DNA of 64,000 nt from JACJYM01 sp965230495 (lineage in GTDB: Bacteria; Bacteroidota; Bacteroidia; Chitinophagales; Saprospiraceae), in NCBI GenBank assembly GCA_965230495.1, contig OZ246004.1, positions 3,162,001 to 3,226,000 on the forward strand, given 5' to 3'. Shown here one piece after another: positions 25,673 to 35,667 of this stretch (positions are counted from its first letter, which is position 1; each line of letters begins with the position of its first letter). The notes below the pieces were generated by a model. The model worked only from the letters and a program-made list of their open reading frames with translations. It had not been told where the DNA came from and searched no databases. Position numbers and translations under genes: made by a program.

Positions 25673-27046
25673 ATGACAAAAAAACTTTTCTTTTTAGCGT
25701 TACTGACTATTTGTTTTAGCTGTGATGACTCTAGTACTTTGGGTACTGATGTTCTTGAAGGAGAAAAACAAACGATAGAATCTAAAGAAGATTTTGTATT
25801 TTCTGGAGAGGTAATATTGGGAGATTCTATTCAAACGTATTCCAGCGTAGATCATTCCACATATATGGTAGGCCATATTAAGGAAGATATTTTCGGAAGT
25901 AGTAAAGCAGACATATATGGAAGGTTTTTGGCTAACACCAATATATCAAAACCTGATTTTAGCAACACGGATACAATTACATTAGATTCTGTGGTTTTTA
26001 CATTTATATATGATACCATAGGTTTTTATGGAAATAAAAACGTTTTTCATGAAGTTGAAATATTTGAGTTGCTGGATGATATATCGGATAGAGACTCTAT
26101 TTATTCCAACGAGACATTCAATGTATCTGCAGAAAAATTAGTATCTAAGTCTTTGGTTCCGAACTTTACGGATTCTCTGGAAATATGGGACTTCAATAAC
26201 GATACTGTTATGAAGGCAAGGCCTCATTTGCGTCTAAAGTTGGATGATATGAAAGCAAATGAATTGGTGTCAAGATTGGATGTGGGAGATGCGGAGTTTA
26301 CAGACTCTCTACTCAATGATATAATAAAAGGATTTCATATTAGATCAACAGTGCCTACAGAAAACAGTATTTTTGCACTGAATTTAAGCACCGCTGCTAA
26401 TTTGACATCTGGATTTAATGCTCTTAACTTCTATTACACAGAGTTGGATACAAGTGGAGAGACAACCGGAAAGGTTTTTAACTTTTTATATAGTACAATT
26501 ACTAGTAATCATTTTGAACATGATTATAATCAGTCGTTAGTCCAAACAGCTTTTGACGACCCAATAATTTTCGACAGCCTTATGTTTATTCAAAGCTTAG
26601 AAGGCTTAAAGTCAATTTTGAGAATAGAAACGGATCAATTTCAGGATTTAAGCGATAAATATGTTAATTATGCAGAATTACAGATTTTTATTGCAGAATT
26701 AGCAGAAGACAATACATTGCTTTATCCGGCTGTTCCTTTTGTATTTACAACAAGATATAATGATGAAGGAACACTAATCTTTACAGAAGATGTTCAAAAC
26801 TCCTACAACGATTTTAATAATTTAATTGGAGGATTTGGAGGAGACATTAGAAAAGTCGGGGAAAATGATTTCTATAAGTGTAATGTTACTTCATATATCA
26901 AAGAACGTATTAAAGAAGGCGAATCTGTGGAAATAATTATAGAAGCAGCGGGTAAAAACCAAACGCCACGAAGAACAGTTATATTTGGGGCAAAACACTC
27001 AATGTTTGCTCCAAAACTTAAGGTAACTTATACAAACTTAAACTAA
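25673..27046 (+). CDS. DUF4270 lipoprotein
   Basis: The 457-residue protein carries a lipoprotein signal (LFFLALLTICFSCDDSS, Cys at residue 17) and continues as a beta-rich secreted domain with the DUF4270 pattern GTDVL near the start and APKLKVTYT at the end. DUF4270 proteins are surface lipoproteins of unknown function that occur almost only in Bacteroidota, typically beside glmS. It begins 6 bases after the starch-synthase-like gene and 13 bases before glmS, so co-transcription is very likely. Confidence 0.88.
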   Translation: MTKKLFFLALLTICFSCDDSSTLGTDVLEGEKQTIESKEDFVFSGEVILGDSIQTYSSVDHSTYMVGHIKEDIFGSSKADIYGRFLANTNISKPDFSNTDTITLDSVVFTFIYDTIGFYGNKNVFHEVEIFELLDDISDRDSIYSNETFNVSAEKLVSKSLVPNFTDSLEIWDFNNDTVMKARPHLRLKLDDMKANELVSRLDVGDAEFTDSLLNDIIKGFHIRSTVPTENSIFALNLSTAANLTSGFNALNFYYTELDTSGETTGKVFNFLYSTITSNHFEHDYNQSLVQTAFDDPIIFDSLMFIQSLEGLKSILRIETDQFQDLSDKYVNYAELQIFIAELAEDNTLLYPAVPFVFTTRYNDEGTLIFTEDVQNSYNDFNNLIGGFGGDIRKVGENDFYKCNVTSYIKERIKEGESVEIIIEAAGKNQTPRRTVIFGAKHSMFAPKLKVTYTNLN

Positions 27047-27059
27047 ATATTAATCTAAC

Positions 27060-28898
27060 ATGTGTGGAATAGTAGCGTATCTTGGTAATAAAGATGCATA
27101 TCCAATTTTAATAGAAGGCCTTCAAAGATTAGAATATAGAGGTTATGATAGTGCTGGGATTTCTATTTTGAATGGGGGCCTAAAAACAATTAAGAAAAAA
27201 GGAAAAGTTTCGGAATTAGTTAATGCAGCCAAAGACTATGACCTCAATGGTAATTTAGGAATCGGCCATACTAGATGGGCTACGCATGGTAAACCAGATG
27301 ATATTAATGCTCACCCACACAATTCAGGAGATGGCAGAATTACCTTAGTACATAACGGTATAATTGAAAATTATGCCACGATAAAAAAGGCATTGATAGA
27401 ATTAGGCCATGAATTCAAAAGCGAAACGGACACTGAAGTGCTTACTCATCTTATCGAAGAGTATCAAAAAAGAGACGACTTACCTCTTGAAGAAGCGGTC
27501 CTTAAAGCACTTAATAAAGTTGTTGGAGCTTATGCCATCGTTGTTTTTGATAAAAATGATCCTAACAAAATGGTTGGAGCAAGAAAGTCAAGTCCGTTAG
27601 TATTAGGTATTGGAGAAGATGAGTATTTCCTAGCTTCGGACGCTTCACCCATAATTAAGTATACGAATAAGGTAGTGTACATAAATGATGAGGAAATAGT
27701 AACAGTAAATAAAGAGACAGGCTTTACCGTAAGAAACACAATGAATGAGGTAAAAAGCCCTGAGATACAAGAAATAGACCTCAAGTTAGAACAATTAGAA
27801 AAGGAGGGGTATGAACATTTCATGCTCAAAGAAATATTCCAACAGCCAGATACCATTTTTGAAAGTATGAGAGGCCGTATTGATGCCGTAGAGGGCTGGG
27901 TAAAAGTGGGAGGAATGGATAACCATCTCAATAAGATCGTAAATGCGGAAAGGATTATAATATTAGGTTGTGGAACATCTTGGCACTCTGCCCTAATTGG
28001 GGAATACTTGATAGAGGAGTTAGCACGTATCCCAGTAGAAGTAGAATATGCTTCTGAATTCAGATATAGAGATCCTATTATTAAAGAATCAGATGTGGTG
28101 ATTGCTATTTCACAATCGGGAGAAACAGCAGACACCTTGGCTGCCTTAGAGCTAGCAAAAGATAGAGGAGCTTTAATATACGGAATTGTGAATGTTGTAG
28201 GTTCTTCAATAGCCAGATTAACTGACTGTGGTTCGTATATTCATGCTGGTCCCGAGATTGGAGTAGCATCTACAAAGGCTTTTACAGGACAATTAACTGT
28301 TCTAACGTTAATAGCTTTATATCTGGGTCATAAAAGAAATAAAATCTCTGAAAATTATTATCGTGAATTACTTTATGCAATGGAGGATTTACCTAATAAG
28401 ATAAGAGAAATATTAAAGCTTAATGATCAAATTAAATACATTGCTTCAGAGATTAAGAATAGCTCGAATGCGTTGTATTTAGGGAGAGGATATAATTTTC
28501 CAGTAGCCCTTGAAGGAGCACTAAAACTGAAAGAGATATCATATATTCATGCTGAAGGATACCCTGCAGCCGAGATGAAGCATGGACCAATAGCTCTAAT
28601 TGATGTAGATATGCCTGTTGTAGTCATTGCAACCAATAAAAGTGCATATGAGAAGGTATTCAGTAATATACAGGAGGTAAAGGCTAGAAAGGGAATGATT
28701 ATCTCAGTGGTTTCTAAAGGCGACGAAAAGATCAAAGAGATATCGGATTTCTGTATAGAAATTCCAGAGACATCAGAACCTCTTTCTCCACTACTTTCAT
28801 CGATACCGCTTCAATTGTTATCATACCATATTGCGGTCCTAAGAGAGTGTGATGTAGATCAACCCCGAAATTTGGCAAAATCTGTAACAGTAGAATAA
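27060..28898 (+). CDS. glmS: Glutamine-fructose-6-phosphate aminotransferase (isomerizing)
   Basis: The 612-residue enzyme makes glucosamine-6-phosphate, the entry to peptidoglycan and LPS amino sugars. The N-terminal class II amidotransferase starts MCGIVAYLG with C2 as nucleophile after Met removal, and has GIGHTRWATHGKP. The two SIS domains contain GCGTSWHSALIGEYL, SQSGETADTLAAL and LGRGYNFPVALEGALKLKE. The C-terminal PRNLAKSVTVE is the universal ending. Length is normal. It sits between DUF4270 and DUF4290 genes. No glmS-type ribozyme or other leader is visible, as the upstream gap is 13 bases. Confidence 0.98.
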   Translation: MCGIVAYLGNKDAYPILIEGLQRLEYRGYDSAGISILNGGLKTIKKKGKVSELVNAAKDYDLNGNLGIGHTRWATHGKPDDINAHPHNSGDGRITLVHNGIIENYATIKKALIELGHEFKSETDTEVLTHLIEEYQKRDDLPLEEAVLKALNKVVGAYAIVVFDKNDPNKMVGARKSSPLVLGIGEDEYFLASDASPIIKYTNKVVYINDEEIVTVNKETGFTVRNTMNEVKSPEIQEIDLKLEQLEKEGYEHFMLKEIFQQPDTIFESMRGRIDAVEGWVKVGGMDNHLNKIVNAERIIILGCGTSWHSALIGEYLIEELARIPVEVEYASEFRYRDPIIKESDVVIAISQSGETADTLAALELAKDRGALIYGIVNVVGSSIARLTDCGSYIHAGPEIGVASTKAFTGQLTVLTLIALYLGHKRNKISENYYRELLYAMEDLPNKIREILKLNDQIKYIASEIKNSSNALYLGRGYNFPVALEGALKLKEISYIHAEGYPAAEMKHGPIALIDVDMPVVVIATNKSAYEKVFSNIQEVKARKGMIISVVSKGDEKIKEISDFCIEIPETSEPLSPLLSSIPLQLLSYHIAVLRECDVDQPRNLAKSVTVE

Positions 28899-28904
28899 AA
28901 AATT

Positions 28905-29588
28905 ATGGAATATAATTCAAGAAGAGAAAAGCTAATTATTTCTGAATATGGAAGGCATGTCCAAGGCCTAATCAAGCATGCCAAAACTATAGAAGATGCT
29001 GAGTATAGGCAGGCTTTTGTAGAAAAGGTGGTAGACTTGATGAATCAAATGAATCCTCAGGTTAAGAATGTTAAAGAACATACTGAAAAGCTTTGGAGAC
29101 ATGTGTTTAGAATAGCAGATTACGAGTTAGATGTTCAACCTACTGTGGGAGAAAGACCATCAAAAGAGGATGCCAGACGAGTTCCTGATCAGCTTAGTTA
29201 CCCCCAGTCGGAGTTTAGATTCCGACATTATGGAAACTATATTCAGCAGATGATTTCGAATGCTTTGGGAATGGATGATAATGTGAAAAAAATGTCATAT
29301 GCTCTGATAATAGCTCAATATATGAAGTTGGCGTATCGAATGTGGAATAAAGATCAGCATATTAATGATGAGATCATTAAGCAGGATCTGAAAAACATGT
29401 CGAAGGGAGAGTTAATTTTACCAGCAGAAGTAGAAATATCGGACTTGGTACCGCCCGAGTCGATAAAACCTAAAAGTTCAGGTAAAAAAAGTAGTAACAA
29501 TAAAAAGAAAAAGAAAAACTTTTCTAATTCGAGTAATAGAGTGCAGAACGGTAAGAATATGAGAGGAGCAAAGAAAAGGAAAAGATAG
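28905..29588 (+). CDS. DUF4290 family protein
   Basis: The 227-residue protein opens with the DUF4290 pattern MEYNSRREKLIISEYGRHVQ and contains FRHYGNYIQQMISNA and IAQYMKLAYRMWNKDQHI. The last 45 residues are Lys/Ser/Asn-rich and very basic, suggesting RNA or membrane contact. Function is unknown. It starts 6 bases after glmS. Confidence 0.88.
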   Translation: MEYNSRREKLIISEYGRHVQGLIKHAKTIEDAEYRQAFVEKVVDLMNQMNPQVKNVKEHTEKLWRHVFRIADYELDVQPTVGERPSKEDARRVPDQLSYPQSEFRFRHYGNYIQQMISNALGMDDNVKKMSYALIIAQYMKLAYRMWNKDQHINDEIIKQDLKNMSKGELILPAEVEISDLVPPESIKPKSSGKKSSNNKKKKKNFSNSSNRVQNGKNMRGAKKRKR

Positions 29589-29658
29589 CTTTTTTCTTAC
29601 TCGTTTAAAATTGTATACTTTTTTTGTTTTAGCCTTATCTTGTGTTAAAACTCACGTA

Positions 29659-30927
29659 ATGAGGTTAGCAATTATATGTTTATTTATAAGTTTCCAGTCA
29701 TTTGCACAGGATTATATGATTCACTGTGGCATGCTCATAGATGGATATTCCAACCCGAAAGAAGAGCAAACCATTTTTATTTCAGGAGATAGAATAACAG
29801 AAGTTGTTAATGGATATGTTGAATCCGAAAATGATAGTACTGTAGTTTTAGACTTAAGGAATATGACGGTTCTTCCCGGCTTTATGGATATGCATGTACA
29901 TATAGAACATGAATCTGGTCCAAAGAGATATGAAGAAACTTTTAGAAACAACGAAGCTGACATTGCATTAAAAGCGACAGAATACTGTAAGAAAACACTT
30001 ATGGCAGGTTTTACTACAGTGAGAGATTTAGGAGGTACCGGAGTTAATGTTTCCTTAAGAAATGCTATCAACAAAGGATATATTATTGGCCCGAGGATTT
30101 ATACAAGTGAAAAATCAATAGCTACTACAGGAGGCCACGCTGATCCGACAAATGGAGTTAAAAGATCATTAATGAATGATCCTGGCCCCAAAGATGGAGT
30201 TATTAATGGTCCAGAGGACGGATATAAAGCAGTTAGGCAACGCTATAAAAATGGAGCGGATGTAATAAAAATTACAGCTACGGGAGGGGTGTTGAGTGTG
30301 GCCAAAGATGGTCAGGGTCCACAATTTACGATAGAAGAGGTGAAATCAATTGTAAATGCAGCAAATGATTACAATATGGTTACAGCTGCCCATGCTCATG
30401 GAGCGGAAGGGATGAAAAGGGCGATACTTGGAGGAATACATAGTATAGAGCACGGCACTTTAATGGATGAAGAAGTAATGAATCTCATGATTAAACACAA
30501 TACCTATTTGGTTCCTACTATTTCGGCAGGGAAGTTTGTCGCAGAAAAAGCCAAAATCCCGGGATTTTACCCTTCGATAATCGTTCCTAAAGCATTAGAA
30601 ATAGGACCTAAACTTCAGAAAACTTTTGCTAAAGCGTATAAAAAGGGAGTGAAAATAGCCTTTGGTACGGATGCTGGAGTAAGCCCACATGGTGAAAACG
30701 GAAAAGAATTTATCTATATGGTTGAAGCAGGAATGAAACCAATGGATGCCATAAAATCGGCTACATCAGAAGCAGCAAAACTACTGAGGGTTGAAGATGA
30801 GCTTGGAACGATAAGGAAAGGATTAAAAGCTGATATTGTAGCATGTAAGGGAGACCCTTTAGAGGATATAGGAAACATTGTGGATGTAAAGTTTGTTATG
30901 AAGGATGGAATAATTTATAAACAATAG
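29659..30927 (+). CDS. Secreted amidohydrolase (imidazolonepropionase/prolidase-like)
   Basis: This 422-residue metal-dependent hydrolase is exported by a signal peptide (MRLAIICLFISFQSFAQ). Metal and catalytic motifs of the amidohydrolase superfamily are complete: MDMHVHIEHE, the carboxylated-Lys region DVIKITATGGV, AHAHG, GIHSIEHGT and FGTDAGVSPHG. Relatives hydrolyse Xaa-Pro dipeptides or cyclic amides. I choose the ATG at 29659 over an in-frame TTG at 29611 because it begins the signal peptide. It directly precedes an M28 peptidase gene with no gap, so a shared role in peptide salvage is likely. Confidence 0.88.
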   Translation: MRLAIICLFISFQSFAQDYMIHCGMLIDGYSNPKEEQTIFISGDRITEVVNGYVESENDSTVVLDLRNMTVLPGFMDMHVHIEHESGPKRYEETFRNNEADIALKATEYCKKTLMAGFTTVRDLGGTGVNVSLRNAINKGYIIGPRIYTSEKSIATTGGHADPTNGVKRSLMNDPGPKDGVINGPEDGYKAVRQRYKNGADVIKITATGGVLSVAKDGQGPQFTIEEVKSIVNAANDYNMVTAAHAHGAEGMKRAILGGIHSIEHGTLMDEEVMNLMIKHNTYLVPTISAGKFVAEKAKIPGFYPSIIVPKALEIGPKLQKTFAKAYKKGVKIAFGTDAGVSPHGENGKEFIYMVEAGMKPMDAIKSATSEAAKLLRVEDELGTIRKGLKADIVACKGDPLEDIGNIVDVKFVMKDGIIYKQ

Positions 30928-32307
30928 ATGAGACTATTCTATTCCATATTATTGATATGTTCTATTTCCTTACCCTTGCAATCACAGGAGAACGAGGACG
31001 TTCTTTTTATAAAAAGGATTCATGACTTTTCTTTAAGTAATAGTAGTTGTTATGAATGGTTGGATACGCTTTGTCAGGTAGCTCCAGGCAGATTGGCAGG
31101 ATCTGATCAATATAGGGATGCCGAAAAATATATGACCTCAGTTATGCAAAAGATGGGCTTGGACAAGGTTTGGAATCAGGACTGCAGAGTTCCGGTTTGG
31201 AACCGAGGAAATACCGAACAAGTAGTAGTGTGGGGTAGCGATAAAGCGAAGATTGAATTGAGGTGTTTAGCACTTGGAAATTCGATTGGTACAAATGGAA
31301 AACATGTGGAGGGAGAAATTATAGAAGTATTCTCTTTAGACGATGTGGAGAAGTATGGAAACAAAGCTAAGAATAAGGTTGTGTTTTTTAATAGACCAAT
31401 GGATGCTAAACAAATACGAACCTTCCACGCCTATGGCGGAGCTGTTGACCAAAGAGTACATGGAGCATCTATAGCAGCCAAATGGGGAGCTAAAGCAGTT
31501 TTGGTGCGAAGTATGACCACCCTTATTGATACTGTTCCTCATACTGGAACATTGATTTATAACGATACGTTACCAAAAATACCCGCTCTCGCCATTTCCA
31601 CGAAAGATGCAGAATTGTTGAGTGAAATGCTAAAAAAAGAAACAATAACAGCCCAGGTGGTATCATTTGCTGAGATAGGCGGAACGACTATTAACAGGAA
31701 TATTGTAGGAGAGATAAAAGGATCAGAGTTTCCCGACACTATAATACTTGTAGGAGGACATCTGGATGCATGGGATGTTGGAGCAGGTGCACATGACGAT
31801 GGCTCAGGATGTGTACATTCTTTGGAAGTTTTGCACACCCTTAAAAAATTGGGATATAAACCAAGACATACGATAAGGTGTGTGCTTTTTGCCAATGAGG
31901 AGAATGGATTAGCAGGTGGTAGGGCGTATGCAGAATTTGCTAACGAAAGAGATGAGTTTCATCTTGCTGCATTAGAATCGGATTCAGGAGGATTCGTACC
32001 CAGAGGATTTAGTTTTGATGCAGATTCTTCAGTATTCAATAAATACTATAGGAAAGTAAGTGAATGGTTACCAGTGTTTGAAAGTTATGACTTGCACTTT
32101 AAGAAAGGAGGATCAGGTGCAGATATAGGTCCATTGAAAGATCAGAAGGGACTTTTGATTGGTTTAAGAGTGGACTCTCAAAGATATTTTGACTATCACC
32201 ATACGGCAAATGATAGAATCGAAGCAGTTAATAAAAGAGAACTTGAACTAGGAGCGGCATCCATGACGAGTCTCATTTATTTAATAGATAAATATGGTTT
32301 AGAATAA
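30928..32307 (+). CDS. Secreted M28-family zinc aminopeptidase/carboxypeptidase
   Basis: The 459-residue protein has a signal peptide (LFYSILLICSISLPLQSQ) and an M28 catalytic domain. The zinc ligands are visible in GGHLDAWDVGAGAHDDGSG (His and Asp), FANEENGLAGG (the Glu pair), ESDSGG (Asp) and YFDYHHTANDR (His). A protease-associated insert separates the N-terminal part from the catalytic core. Family members release N-terminal residues or cleave dipeptides. It starts immediately after the amidohydrolase stop and overlaps hpt by one base. Confidence 0.9.
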   Translation: MRLFYSILLICSISLPLQSQENEDVLFIKRIHDFSLSNSSCYEWLDTLCQVAPGRLAGSDQYRDAEKYMTSVMQKMGLDKVWNQDCRVPVWNRGNTEQVVVWGSDKAKIELRCLALGNSIGTNGKHVEGEIIEVFSLDDVEKYGNKAKNKVVFFNRPMDAKQIRTFHAYGGAVDQRVHGASIAAKWGAKAVLVRSMTTLIDTVPHTGTLIYNDTLPKIPALAISTKDAELLSEMLKKETITAQVVSFAEIGGTTINRNIVGEIKGSEFPDTIILVGGHLDAWDVGAGAHDDGSGCVHSLEVLHTLKKLGYKPRHTIRCVLFANEENGLAGGRAYAEFANERDEFHLAALESDSGGFVPRGFSFDADSSVFNKYYRKVSEWLPVFESYDLHFKKGGSGADIGPLKDQKGLLIGLRVDSQRYFDYHHTANDRIEAVNKRELELGAASMTSLIYLIDKYGLE

Positions 32308-32870
32308 TGGGGACAAGAATAAGTAAAGAACTTGTAGAGATAGAGGGTTTGTATTTTGTGAAGTACATTGATAGTGAAAGAATAAGAGAAAAAGTCAAAG
32401 AACTTGCAGAACAGATAAATCAGGATTTTAGCGGCAGTTCTATCACATGTTTAGTTGTTCTCAAAGGAGCGTATATGTTTGCTTGTGATTTACTGAGGGA
32501 AATAAAGGTAGATTGTACGATTCATTTTATTCAAGCTAAATCTTATAATGGAATAAAACAGGAAGAGGTTTTTTTGAGGATTCCAAAAGATATTGAAATT
32601 CAAAATGAAAACGTACTAATTATTGAGGACATTGTTGATACGGCTAATACAGTCGTTAAACTCAAAGAGGAGTTGGAAAGAATGGAACCAAAACAAATTT
32701 TGCTTGCTTCGTTGCTCTCTAAACCAAACAAACATCAGCACAATGTTTCTATAGATTATCAGGGTTTTGAAATTGCGGATAAGTTCGTGGTGGGGTACGG
32801 TCTTGATTACAATCAGCAAGGTAGAAATATGAACAATATATATCAACTAAGACAAGATTCTATAGAATAA
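32307..32870 (+). CDS. hpt: Hypoxanthine(-guanine) phosphoribosyltransferase
   Basis: The 187-residue enzyme salvages hypoxanthine/guanine with PRPP. The type I PRTase signature is VLIIEDIVDTANTVVKL, the PPi loop is LKGAYMF, and the hydrophobic purine stacking segment is FVVGYGLDYNQQGRN. It overlaps the M28 gene (TAATG) and ends exactly where the convergent aroA ends, with no intergenic base. No terminator is visible at the junction. Confidence 0.93.
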   Translation: MGTRISKELVEIEGLYFVKYIDSERIREKVKELAEQINQDFSGSSITCLVVLKGAYMFACDLLREIKVDCTIHFIQAKSYNGIKQEEVFLRIPKDIEIQNENVLIIEDIVDTANTVVKLKEELERMEPKQILLASLLSKPNKHQHNVSIDYQGFEIADKFVVGYGLDYNQQGRNMNNIYQLRQDSIE

Positions 32871-34124
32871 TTAAGGATGCAATTTACTCCACTCTACCCA
32901 ATAGGTAGGATAAGACTTTTTTACAACGTTAGGATTTTCTATACTTATTTCTCCCAAATGACTTAATAGAGAAAATGCCATAGCCATTCTATGATCAGTG
33001 TAAGTAGATACACTTATTTCCGGTGTCCATTTTGCCTTACCTTCTTGCAAATAATGTACACTACTGGAATTTTTTGAAAATTTAGAAGGTAGCTGCGTAA
33101 GATGAACATTGAATTTTTTCAACTCTTTTCGCAAAGCAGATACTCTATCCGTTTCTTTTATCTTTAGACTTTCTATCCCGGATATTAATAAATTGACTCC
33201 AAGAATGGCTCCAACAACACAAACAGTTTGAGCCAAATCGGGACAGTCTTCAAAATTCAACTCAACAAACTCTGGCGTGGAGAAATTGTCTGTTTTATTG
33301 ATTGTAATTCCCCCTTCCGTATAGGTTGTTTTAACACCAAATTTGTTCATTATGTCGGAAATAACTTGATCGCCCTGCAGGCTTTCTAGTTGTAGGCCTT
33401 TTAAATTTATAGAGATGTTGGTACTGATGGCAACCAAACCATACCAATAGGAAGCTGCGGACCAATCCGACTCTACGTAAACATCTTTACAAATATATTT
33501 TTGTGGTTTAATTGAAATTACATTGGCCTCATTCCAAGAATAATCAATACCAAATGACTTCATGAGCTCAAGCGTAATATTAATATAAGGCCTTGATGCT
33601 ATATTATTCTCTATTTTTAGCTCAAGACCATAGGGTAATTTGGGACCAATCATAAGTAAAGCGGATATATACTGACTACTGATTTCGCCGGAAATAGAGG
33701 TATGACTACTTTTAAGTTTTTTAGCCTTGATACGAATTGGTGGAAAGCCTTCTTTTTTTTCATAAATTATGTCGGCACCCAGTTTTATCAGAGCATCTAC
33801 TAAGGGGCCAATAGGCCTTTCTTGCATTCGGTTAGATCCAGTGAGTTTATATTCTTTTTGAGTTAATGTCAAATAAGCCGTCAAAAACCGAAAAGCAGTA
33901 CCGGCATGGCCCACATCAATTTCATAATGTTCAGATGTCAATGCTTTTTGCATGATTACTGTATCATTAGCTTCTGACAAATTGTTAATAGCAAAGGGCT
34001 CATCTGCTAACTTACCAATAAGCAGTAATCGATTCGAAATGCTTTTTGAGGCAGGTAGATCAATATTAAAACTTCCCTGAGATGGAAGTTTTTTAAGAAT
34101 AAGCCGATCCTTTGCTAAGGCCAC
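32871..34124 (-). CDS. aroA: 3-phosphoshikimate 1-carboxyvinyltransferase (EPSP synthase)
   Basis: The 417-residue enzyme transfers enolpyruvate to shikimate-3-phosphate in chorismate synthesis. Seen motifs are LPASKSISNRLLLIG, DVGHAGTAFRFLTAYL, NRMQERPIGPLVDAL, ESDWSAASYW, ETDRVSALRKEL and YTDHRMAMAFSL. The GHAGTA.RFLTAYL form is the variant usual in this phylum rather than GNAGT.R. It is the third gene of a phoH-osmC-aroA run and overlaps osmC by 10 bases. aroB lies about 3 kb away on the other strand. Confidence 0.95.
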   Translation of the reverse strand: MALAKDRLILKKLPSQGSFNIDLPASKSISNRLLLIGKLADEPFAINNLSEANDTVIMQKALTSEHYEIDVGHAGTAFRFLTAYLTLTQKEYKLTGSNRMQERPIGPLVDALIKLGADIIYEKKEGFPPIRIKAKKLKSSHTSISGEISSQYISALLMIGPKLPYGLELKIENNIASRPYINITLELMKSFGIDYSWNEANVISIKPQKYICKDVYVESDWSAASYWYGLVAISTNISINLKGLQLESLQGDQVISDIMNKFGVKTTYTEGGITINKTDNFSTPEFVELNFEDCPDLAQTVCVVGAILGVNLLISGIESLKIKETDRVSALRKELKKFNVHLTQLPSKFSKNSSSVHYLQEGKAKWTPEISVSTYTDHRMAMAFSLLSHLGEISIENPNVVKKSYPTYWVEWSKLHP

Positions 34125-34516
34125 CTAATGTCTAAGTCTATTTTAATGTCCGGATGCAAGCTATACAATACAGGACAAGTTTCGGCGGCAGCAGTGAGTA
34201 TCTTTTTTTGTCTTTCATCAAAAGAACCTTTCATGCTTATCTCAATCTCAATTGCTGAAATCCTCCTTGGGTTACTGGCCATAATTTTTTTCATTTTTGC
34301 AGAAGAACCCTTTATGTCCAAACCAAGTTGGTTACTTTTAATTCCCATTATGGAAAACATACAACTAACCAAAGAGGTAGCACATAAATCTGTGGGAGAA
34401 AAGGCCTGGCCTAATCCATGATTGTCGGTTGGGGCATCAGTAATAATTTGTTCACCGGACTTTATATGCGTAGCCTTTGTCCTTAAATCGCCTGTGTATA
34501 TGATTTCAGAGGTCAT
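34115..34516 (-). CDS. OsmC/Ohr-family protein
   Basis: The 133-residue protein belongs to the OsmC family of thiol peroxidases: THIKSGEQIITDAP, FSPTDLCATSLVSCMFSIMG with the conserved cysteine, and AAETCPVLYSLHPDIKID with the second cysteine. Two cysteines in these positions form the redox pair that reduces organic hydroperoxides. It overlaps phoH by four bases (ATGA) and aroA by ten, so it is translationally coupled to both. Confidence 0.9.
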   Translation of the reverse strand: MTSEIIYTGDLRTKATHIKSGEQIITDAPTDNHGLGQAFSPTDLCATSLVSCMFSIMGIKSNQLGLDIKGSSAKMKKIMASNPRRISAIEIEISMKGSFDERQKKILTAAAETCPVLYSLHPDIKIDLDIRWP

Positions 34517-35502
34517 TCTTCTTCTTTTTTAGCAGATCTGACGAGGCGTCTTTTTTCATCAGAAAGCTCGTATTTTTTAATAATTTCTTTTACTAAACGA
34601 TGTCTTACAACATCTTCAGCTCCAAGTTTAACAATACCTACACCCACAATATCTTTACAAAGTTCTATAGCACGTCTTAATCCAGATTTTTGACTACGAG
34701 GAAGGTCAATTTGAGACATATCACCCGTAACAATGTATTTAGCTGATGGGCCCAATCTGGTTAGAAACATTTTTATTTGTGTGGTGGTACAGTTCTGAGC
34801 TTCATCTAAAATAACGAAGGCATGGTCCAAAGTTCTTCCTCTCATAAATGCAAGTGGAGCAACTTCTATAATTCTATTGGCAATAAAATAATTTAACTTT
34901 TCTGCTGGAAGTAAATCATCCAATGCGTCATATAAAGGTCTTAGGTAAGGATCTACCTTATCTTTCATGTCTCCGGGCAAAAAACCAAGGCTTTCACCAG
35001 CTTCTACCGCGGGTCTAGTCAATATTATTTTTTTAACCAATTTATTCTTCAATGCTTTTACTGCTAAGGCCACGGCAGTATATGTTTTACCTGTTCCTGC
35101 AGGACCTATCGCAAAAACAACATCATTTTCATTGGATAACTCCACCAGTTTTTTTTGATTTCTTGTTCTTGCTTTTATTGGTTTTCCGTTTCGTCCATAG
35201 ACGATTACTTTACCGCTTGATTTGAATGGCAAATGATTTTTAAAAGGATCATTACCCAAGGTAAGGTCAATCACTGCCTGAGAACTTAAATCATGCTTTT
35301 GTTCTAGAATCTGCATCATATTTTCCAGAATGGTCCGAACATCATTTACTTCTTTGTCGGTTCCTTTTATTTTTATACTTTGGCCTCTTGTTGTAATTTG
35401 AGTATTAGGAAAGGCTTCTTTAACAATTTTGATTTTGGAGTTGTTTTCTCCATATAAATCCAACAGGGAGATGTCCTGTAAGGTTAAGATTACTTCATTC
35501 AA
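34513..35502 (-). CDS. PhoH-like ATPase
   Basis: The 329-residue protein has the PhoH core ATPase with Walker A GPAGTGKTYTAVALA, Walker B ILDEAQNCT, and LTRLGPSAKYIVTGDMSQID. An N-terminal KH-like region lies at about residues 20-70 (ITTRGQSIKIKGTDKEVNDV), typical of the housekeeping PhoL/YbeZ-type form that associates with YbeY and ribosome or RNA metabolism. A ybeY gene is present in the window, but about 5 kb away rather than adjacent. It heads the osmC-aroA run. Confidence 0.92.
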   Translation of the reverse strand: MNEVILTLQDISLLDLYGENNSKIKIVKEAFPNTQITTRGQSIKIKGTDKEVNDVRTILENMMQILEQKHDLSSQAVIDLTLGNDPFKNHLPFKSSGKVIVYGRNGKPIKARTRNQKKLVELSNENDVVFAIGPAGTGKTYTAVALAVKALKNKLVKKIILTRPAVEAGESLGFLPGDMKDKVDPYLRPLYDALDDLLPAEKLNYFIANRIIEVAPLAFMRGRTLDHAFVILDEAQNCTTTQIKMFLTRLGPSAKYIVTGDMSQIDLPRSQKSGLRRAIELCKDIVGVGIVKLGAEDVVRHRLVKEIIKKYELSDEKRRLVRSAKKEEE

Positions 35503-35667
35503 TAGACTGTGCTTCTTTTATTTTTTTAAAAAATACAAACATTCGTTTTAAATTGTCGCAGCATTTACCACTTTTGCAAATATGATAAGAAATTTCTTGT
35601 GTTTAAAATTTATATCAGCCAATTCAAGGAATAATAGATACTTAAAGAGCACTATTAACCTTACCCC

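Noticed and set aside
27530..28135. A 201-codon minus-strand frame opposite glmS
   Set aside because: It lies wholly inside a well-conserved gene, has no ribosome-binding context and no recognisable domain.
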